Positions 57,963 through 64,000 of a stretch of DNA of 64,000 nt are shown piece by piece. Positions within the stretch are counted from its first letter, which is position 1; each line of letters begins with the position of its first letter. Below the pieces are notes generated by a model. It searched no databases and was not told where the DNA came from. It saw only the letters and a list, made by a program, of their open reading frames with translations. Position numbers and translations under genes: made by a program. Source of the DNA: Girardinichthys multiradiatus (Eukaryota; Chordata; Actinopteri; Cyprinodontiformes; Goodeidae); the NCBI RefSeq assembly GCF_021462225.1, contig NC_061797.1:21971093-22035092 (forward strand), written 5' to 3'.

Positions 57963-58559
57963 GTCAGTTTGGCCTTTTGCCGGCTAGAACTCACATTATA
58001 CCCTATAAATTGGCCTTTTTCCTCCTCCTTCCTTTCATTTTGTAACTTCTTAAACCATAGCACATCAGTTTTTTTCCATTGTAGTTAAGTATTATCATGA
58101 ATCATTAAGTGGTCATAAAAATCGTGGCTGAAGAATATCTATAAACATCAAAGGGAAGGTTTGTTGATAATCTATTTTATCCCCAGACTTATCCCAAGAT
58201 AACAGCTCTTTTTAGCAATCTTTTAGGAATTTGAGAATCACCTTTCAGATTCCTACTATGTATATCCTGGCTCATCCACCAATTTAGGAGTGCTTTTAAG
58301 TCAAAACAATTCTTAGTTCAGCGTTAAGTGAGTGAACAAACAAACAGATAAAAAACATTCCCTTGAAAATGACCATGCTCGACTATAAATGAGTGAAAGG
58401 GCAGCTTTCAGAAATCTCATCTAACCATAGTGCTCAAGACCCCTGGAAGAAAATCACAATATCTTTTGCTTCATGTAAGCCAATTATGTGGTTAAGCCCT
58501 AAATTATTTATACCCCTTGCAGATTCATGTTTAAAGTAGTCTGTTAATGTTAGCATGTT
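57963..58559. other. Intergenic DNA right of the Polinton
   Basis: AT-rich, with no gene, RNA or clear repeat recognised. Confidence 0.3.
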
Positions 58560-58680
58560 CCCAATTTGAATCTGATAGAGAATCTGCGGAGGGAGCTAAA
58601 GATTAGGGTGATGGCAGGTCGGCCTTCCATCCTCAAAGACTTGGAGCTCACCACCAGAGATAAAAAGTCAAAACACCAGT
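58560..58680 (+). mobile_element. Tc1-type transposase fragment (C-terminal)
   Basis: Translates around LIENLRRELKIRVMAGRP, the region following the catalytic Glu (here the I-E of LIENL) in a Tc1-like transposase of a different subfamily from the next fragment. No intact frame. Confidence 0.55.
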
Positions 58681-58799
58681 CCAGGTGACCTATCCAGGTT
58701 GTTCCCTGCCTCTCTTCCAATGACCACTGGAGATAGGCACCAGCCCCCCACAACTCTAAAAGGACAACAGGTATAGACAATCAATGGATGGATAGATTA
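58681..58799 (+). repeat. LINE/SINE-type 3' tail
   Basis: Contains CCAGGTTGTTCCCTGCCTCT, then CCACTGGAGATAGGCACCAG, then a short AATGGATGGATAGA end. This is the tail type found at the 3' end of RTE-like fish retroelements and their SINEs. Confidence 0.55.
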
Positions 58800-59320
58800 C
58801 CACGCAGACTGATGCATGCCCAGAGTGAAGCATGGGGGTGGATCAGTGATGGTTTGGGCTGCCATATCATGGCATTCCCTAGGCCCAATACTTGTGCTAG
58901 ATGGGTGCGTCACTGCCAAGGACTACCGAACCATTCTTGAGGACCATGTGCATCCAATGGTTCAAACATTGTATCTTGAAGGCAGTGCCGTGTATCAGGA
59001 TGACAATGCACCAATACACACAGCAAGACTGATGAAAGATTGGTTTGATGAACATGAAAGTGAAGTTGAACATCTCCCATGGCCTGCACAGTCACCAGAT
59101 CTAAATATTATTGAGCCACTTTGGGGTGTTTTGGAGGAGCGAGTCAGGAAACATTTTCCTCCACCAGTATCACGTAGTGACCTGGCCACTATCCTTCAAG
59201 AAGAATGGCTTAAAATCCCTCTGACCACTGTGCAGGACTTGTATATGTCATTCCCAAGACGAATTTACGCTGTATTGGCCGCAAAAGGAGGCCCTACATC
59301 ATATTAATAAATTATTGTGG
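58800..59320 (+). pseudogene. Tc1-type transposase, C-terminal half
   Basis: Open for 163 codons (58816-59307). Visible: PRVKHGGGSVMVW, then the second catalytic Asp in YQDDNAPIHTA and Glu in NIIEPLW, ending RIYAVLAAKGGPTSY before TAA. The N-terminal DNA-binding half and the first catalytic Asp are missing, and no left inverted repeat precedes it, so it is a 5'-truncated relic even though the remaining frame is clean. Confidence 0.8.
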
Positions 59321-59329
59321 TCTAAAACC

Positions 59330-60515
59330 AAGTGTTTCAGTTTCATGTTCCAACCCCTGTAATTTTACATCTTAATCTACCAGGGGTAAGAATAATTTCG
59401 GGCTTAACTGGATTGTGACCCCAAAATTACTTAATATATATTTTATTATTTTACATTAAGCATTCATGTACATACACATTCTGAAACTATACACTCTGAA
59501 ACTTGTTTTTTCTTAATGGTGGTTAATCATTTTACTTTTACTTTCACATAAATGCTTCCCTTTCTGCTCTCGTGATTTAGTGGAAACACTATTGCAAAAC
59601 TCAGAAAACCTCAAGGATGTTTTTTTAGACAGAAATATTTTTTTCTAGTAATCTTTTCGCTTGTTTCATTTTCTGTGAATTACATCGAACTGTTTCATTT
59701 CACAATGATTGCACTGCATGAAACTGAACCTGTGTCTGTTTACTTCACATTTCTGCCTTCAGGATGTTTGTCTTTTTGGGCTTGAAACACAAACAAATAT
59801 CAGTCCTAAAACAGCCATAGTCAAAGGTTTCCACACCCATGTACCATATGGACACAGGTTAGTAAATATCCATGGAAAATCTATAAAATAAAGTGACAAA
59901 AACAAATATTTTAAAGAAACAGGTCAACAAAATAGAAAAAAAAAGTAATGAGGTGGAAATGTTAATCTGGTTCATAACTTAATAAAGACCAAAGAATAAA
60001 AATTGAAAGTCAATGACAGGATGTAGGCTGGTGAAGATAAGAAATAATTTCAGACTGCATGAGAGCACCAATAATTCTGATCTGACTTTTAAGCTTTAGA
60101 CTAAAAGGTTTTCAACATTTCAGTAAAGTTATGTTTCTAAGGATGAACAAATCTGTCATAAAATTGTTTTCCAACCTATTGGTAACTTTCATTTTTAAAA
60201 TATGTACAGAAAGTACACAAAGGGGTCTATGAAGGGCATAATTACCTTATTTAAAGGTATTTTATATAAGTACAATTGATGAATGCAATTAAATTATTTT
60301 GGTACACAAAGTGGAAAAAACTGTCTTTGTTGCTGGGTATCAAGCTGGCCCTAAGCATTGCATTTATGGCCCCTAAATCAGCAGATGCCCCCAATAGTTT
60401 TTGATTTCTCACACATAATAGATTTCAAAACTTCAGAGATGTTAGGCTATTTAAAAAAGGGCTTAATATTACTCTTAAATTTGGAAATTCTAAATAATTT
60501 GGAATGCAAAGAGGA
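59330..60515. other. Intergenic AT-rich DNA
   Basis: No gene recognised; short open frames here have no known motif. Confidence 0.3.
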
Positions 60516-63500
60516 TGCAAAGAGGATTGGGCGGCGGACGAAGGTGGAGACCTCGGCGGCCCGATCCCCGGATGCTTAGGCTGGCTCTAGGGACATGGAA
60601 TGTCACCTCGATGGGGGGGAAGGAGCCTGAGCTTGTACGGGAGCTTCTTTTTGGAGCCTCTTCTTGCATATCTTCCAAATTCTTAGTTATGGATTTGGTC
60701 AGCTGGTCTCTCAATGCAATTGATCAAATTTTCTCGAGGAGAAGACAGGGTGAAGGAGAGCCCAACTTGTCCGGACGGGACGTTTTTCTCTGGATACACA
60801 ATGGACTCCTGGCAGAAGTGGAGGATTGTGTGTCTGTCAATAATGTCAGTCGAGGATGTGGAAGATATGTATATAATTGGATGTTTGATATCACGATTTC
60901 TGCTTTTTGGAGTCAGCGGTTACCTGGCATATTGAGAAATTCGGAGAATGTCAGCAGCTGTTCTGGCAATTGTGAGGCTGCCTGGCATGTATGATGGGAT
61001 CTTCAGGGCGATCAGCACTTAGACTGAGATGTTACGTGAGCTGAATCGCAGACTGGATGTGATCCTTACACAGGATCGCAGTCAGGTTGCAGTTCCTGGA
61101 CTCCTCGACTTGGCTGTTTGGATTCGCCTTTGAGAAGCACCAGCGAGACTCTCAAGGCTGACGGAAAATTAAGAGTCAGCCTAACCCATATAACTATTGT
61201 TTTTCTGAATCTGGCTCCCCAGCACGGCCTTGATGGCTGGCTATCTTCAACCTCTCCTCTCCTGGAAGTTATGTAAACATGACGCTCTGCGCCTTCTGCC
61301 CCCTCCCTTCCCTGAGGACATCTGTGGACCTGCTCAGAACTTTGTGGCCAGTTGATGAACATTCCAACGCACCATCAAGGACAATGGCCTCTGTGACAGT
61401 GCTTCATGGACTTACTTGCACACACTCACTTGCACACACACACATGCTCAAGATAAACATATGCACCCCCTCACACCACCTTCACCGTTCCCGGCATGAT
61501 GTTGTTTTGTAAACTTGTTGCTTCTTTTTTGCAATCTCAAACTGTATCCTGCTAAGGATAAAGTGTGAAATATGATTTTTTCCCTCTACTTACCTAATGT
61601 GGCCTTTTTTCTCATCTAGCAAGGGCAGCGGCTGTGAGTGGGCAGCAAAGCCTCAGTGACCCGTCCACCCCTTGTCTTGTGTCATGATGTATGTTTGGAT
61701 GGGTTGTACTGGAATTCAAATTTCCCCTCGGGGATCAATAAAGCATATTTGAATTGAATTGAATTTACCCTGGTGGATGAGAGGGTCGCATCTCTGCGCC
61801 TTCGGGTTGGGGAGAGGTCTCTGACTATAATTTCGGCCTACGGGCCGAGTGGTAGTGCGGAGTACCCGGCCTTCTTGGCGTCCCTGTCGGGGGTGCTGGA
61901 TAGTGCCCCTCCCGGGGACTCCATTATTCTGCTGGGGGACTTCAACGCCAACGTGGGAAATGACAGTGACACCTGGAGAGGCGTGATCAGGAGGAATGGC
62001 CTCCCCGATCTGAATCCGAGCGGTGTTTTGTTATTGGACTTCTGTGCTAATCACGGATTGTCCATAATGAACACCATGTTCAAACATAAGGGTGTCCATC
62101 AGTGCACTTGGCACCAGGATACCCTAGGCAGGAGGTCAATGATCAACTTTGTTGTCGTATCATCAGACCTTCGGCCGCATGTTTTGGACACTCGGGTGAA
62201 GAGAGGGGCTGAGCTGTCCACTGATCACCACCTGGTAGTGAGTTGAATCCGCTGGGGGAGGAGAAAGCCGGACAGACTTGGCAGGCCCCAGCGCATAGTG
62301 AGGGTCTGCTGGGAACGTCTGGCGGACCCCTTGGCCAGGGATATATTCAACTCTCACCTCCGGGAGAGCTTTGACCAGATTCCGAGGGATGTTGGAGACA
62401 GAGTCCGAGTGGACCATGTTCTCCGCATCTATTGTTGATGCTGCCGCCCGTAGCTGCGGCCATAAGGTCTGCGGTGCCTGTCGCGGCAGGAATCCCCGAA
62501 CCTGGTGGTGGACACCAGCAGTAAGGGACGCTGTCAAGCAAAGAAGGAGTCCTATCGGCTGTGGTTGGCTTGTGGGACTCCTGAGGCGGCTGATGGGTAT
62601 CGTGGGGCCAAGCGTGCCGCGACCCAGGTGGTGGCAGAGGCAAAAACTCAGACCTGGGAGGAGTTTGGCGAGGCCATGCAAAAGGACTACCGGTTGGCCC
62701 CGAAGCGATTCTGGCAAACCGTCCGGTGCCTCGGGAGGGGGAAGCAGTGCTTCGCCAACACTGTTTACTGTGGGGGTGGGGAGCTGCTGACATCGACTGG
62801 GGACATTATCGGGCGGTGGAAGGAGTACTTCGAGGATCTCCTCAATACTCTGTTCCCTGGTGGAACTCAGGGTTGGACTCTTTCATCACCCGGGCTGAAG
62901 TCACCGAGGTGGTTAAAAAGCTCCGCAGTGGCGGGGCTTCTGGGGTGGATGAGATCCGCCCTGAGTACCTCAAGTCTTTGGATGTTGTGGGGCTGTCATG
63001 GTTGACACGCCTCTTCAACATTGCGTGGCGTACGGGGACAGTGCCTTTGGATTGGCAGACTGGGGTTGTGGTCCCCCTACATAAGAAGGGTGACCGGAGG
63101 GTTTGTTCCAACTACAGGAGGATCACACTCCTCAGCCTCCCTGGTAAGGCCTATGCCAGGGTATTGGAGAGGAGAGTCCGGACGATAATCGATCCCCGGC
63201 TTCAGGAGGAGCAGTGTGGTTTTCGTCCTGGCCGTGGAACACTGGACCAGCTATATACCCTCTACAGGGTACTCGAGGGTTCATGGGAGTTTGCCCAACC
63301 GGTCCACATGTGTTTTGTGGACCTGGAGAAAGCATTCAACTGTGTCCCTTGTGATGCCCTGTGGGGGGTGCTCAAGGAGTATGGAATCGGGGGCCCTTTA
63401 CTAGGAGTTTGGTCCGCATTGCCGGCACTAAGTCGGACCTGTTCCCGGTGCATGTTGGATTCCGGCAGGGCTGCCCTTTGTCACCGGTCCTGTTCATAAC

Positions 63501-64000
63501 TTTCTAGGTGCCGCCAAGGGCCGAAGGGGGTCTGGTTTGGGGACTAGAGGATTTCGTCTCTTCTTTTTGCAGATGACATGGTCCTGCTGGCCCCCTCTAG
63601 CCAAGACCTACAGCATGCTCTGGGGCGGTTCGCAGCCGAGTGTGAAGCGGCTGGGATGAAGATCAGCTCCTTCAAGTCCGAGGCCATTGTTCTCGACCGG
63701 AAAAGGGTGGCTTGTCCTCTTCAGGTTGGAGGGGAGTTCCTGCCTCAAGTGGAGGAGTTCAAGTATCTCGGGGTCTTGTTCACAAGTGAGGGAAGAATGG
63801 AGCGGGAGATCGACAGATGGATCAGTGCGGCTGCCACAGTAATGGGGGTGCTTTGCCGGTCCGTTGTGGTGAAGAGAGAGCTGAGCCGAAAAGCAAAGCT
63901 CTCGATTTACCGGTCGGTCTACGTTCCTACCCTCACCTATGGCCATAAACTTTGGGTCATGACCGAAAGAACGAGATCCCAGATACAAGCGGCTGAAATT
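60516..64000 (+). mobile_element. Rex3-like (RTE clade) non-LTR retrotransposon, continuing past the window
   Basis: Encodes apurinic-type endonuclease followed by reverse transcriptase. GTWNVTSMGGKEPELVRE (60590-60645) is the start of the endonuclease domain; it resumes at about 61758 with [24 protein letters not shown] and STDHHLVVS. The reverse transcriptase shows VVVPLHKKGD (63065), GFRPGRGTLDQ (63220), FVDLEKAFN (63313) and the FADD catalytic motif (about 63563). Two stretches in the RT, TGGCAGACTGGGGT at 63053 and CAGGGCTGCCCTTTGTCACC at 63467, agree with what I recall of the standard Rex3 PCR primer sites. Stops and frame changes occur at least at about 62244, 62250-62505, 62730-62800 and 63500. 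The window ends inside the C-terminal region, so the 3' tail is not seen. Confidence 0.88.
60646..61757 (+). mobile_element. Foreign segment within the Rex3 endonuclease, with (TTGAA)n tail
   Basis: About 1.1 kb that is not Rex3 separates the first endonuclease block from the rest. It ends with CGGGGATCAATAAAGCATAT and three TTGAA/GAATT units, the kind of tail left by non-LTR retrotransposition. Rex3 codons that should lie between the two flanks (several tens) are also missing, so the insertion came with a deletion. No recognised protein domain inside. The exact left edge is uncertain. Confidence 0.55.

Noticed and set aside
1..64000. tRNA, rRNA, CRISPR array or prokaryotic operon
   Set aside because: None of the hallmark structures was seen anywhere in the window.

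Overview
The window is teleost fish genomic DNA. It has spliced vertebrate genes with long AT-rich introns, a dense mix of fish-type transposons (Tc1/mariner, Rex3-like LINE, endogenous retrovirus, Polinton/Maverick), and microsatellites. No prokaryotic feature, CRISPR array or tRNA was seen.

Host genes. Three host genes lie in the order grk1 (+, only the last five coding exons, 71-3325), tmem255b (+, nine coding exons, 8568-24047) and gas6 (-, fifteen coding exons, 27544-38973). As I recall it, human 13q34 has the same GRK1-TMEM255B-GAS6 neighbourhood. All exon junctions were set by reading GT/AG sites and codon phase. The two complete genes give uninterrupted frames of about 352 and 650 codons.

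Mobile DNA around the host genes. A decayed, internally deleted endogenous retrovirus (about 4686-7840) lies between grk1 and tmem255b. The large third intron of tmem255b holds antisense Tc1-type relics, a LINE-like 3' tail and an antisense Rex3 fragment. A full-length Tc1-type transposon with about 200-bp inverted repeats and a TA duplication (39531-41098) sits about 550 bp upstream of the gas6 start codon.

The main accessory feature is a complete Polinton/Maverick (adintovirus-like) element at 41866-57956, about 16.1 kb. It has a perfect 6-bp target duplication (CTCCAG) and terminal inverted repeats of about 950 and 1036 bp. Left-half genes are on +: a spliced unknown gene with five small phase-1 introns, protein-primed type DNA polymerase B, a packaging ATPase, a PX-like basic/hydrophobic protein and two small unknowns. 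Right-half genes are on -: two unknown genes near the right terminus, an integrase with a chromodomain, a penton-like minor capsid protein, a small virion-type protein, a double-jelly-roll-type major capsid protein and an adenain-like protease. The two gene sets converge on an overlapping pair of poly(A) signals. Polymerase, ATPase, integrase, the small virion protein and one right-end gene carry stops or frameshifts, while protease, both capsid proteins and the PX-like protein are open. A 438-bp solo LTR flanked by GTCC has inserted into an exon of the spliced gene.

Right flank. A mosaic of two Tc1-type fragments and a LINE-like tail (58560-59320) is followed by a Rex3-like (RTE-clade) non-LTR retrotransposon (60516 to the window end). 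Its endonuclease domain is interrupted by about 1.1 kb of other sequence ending in a (TTGAA)n tail.
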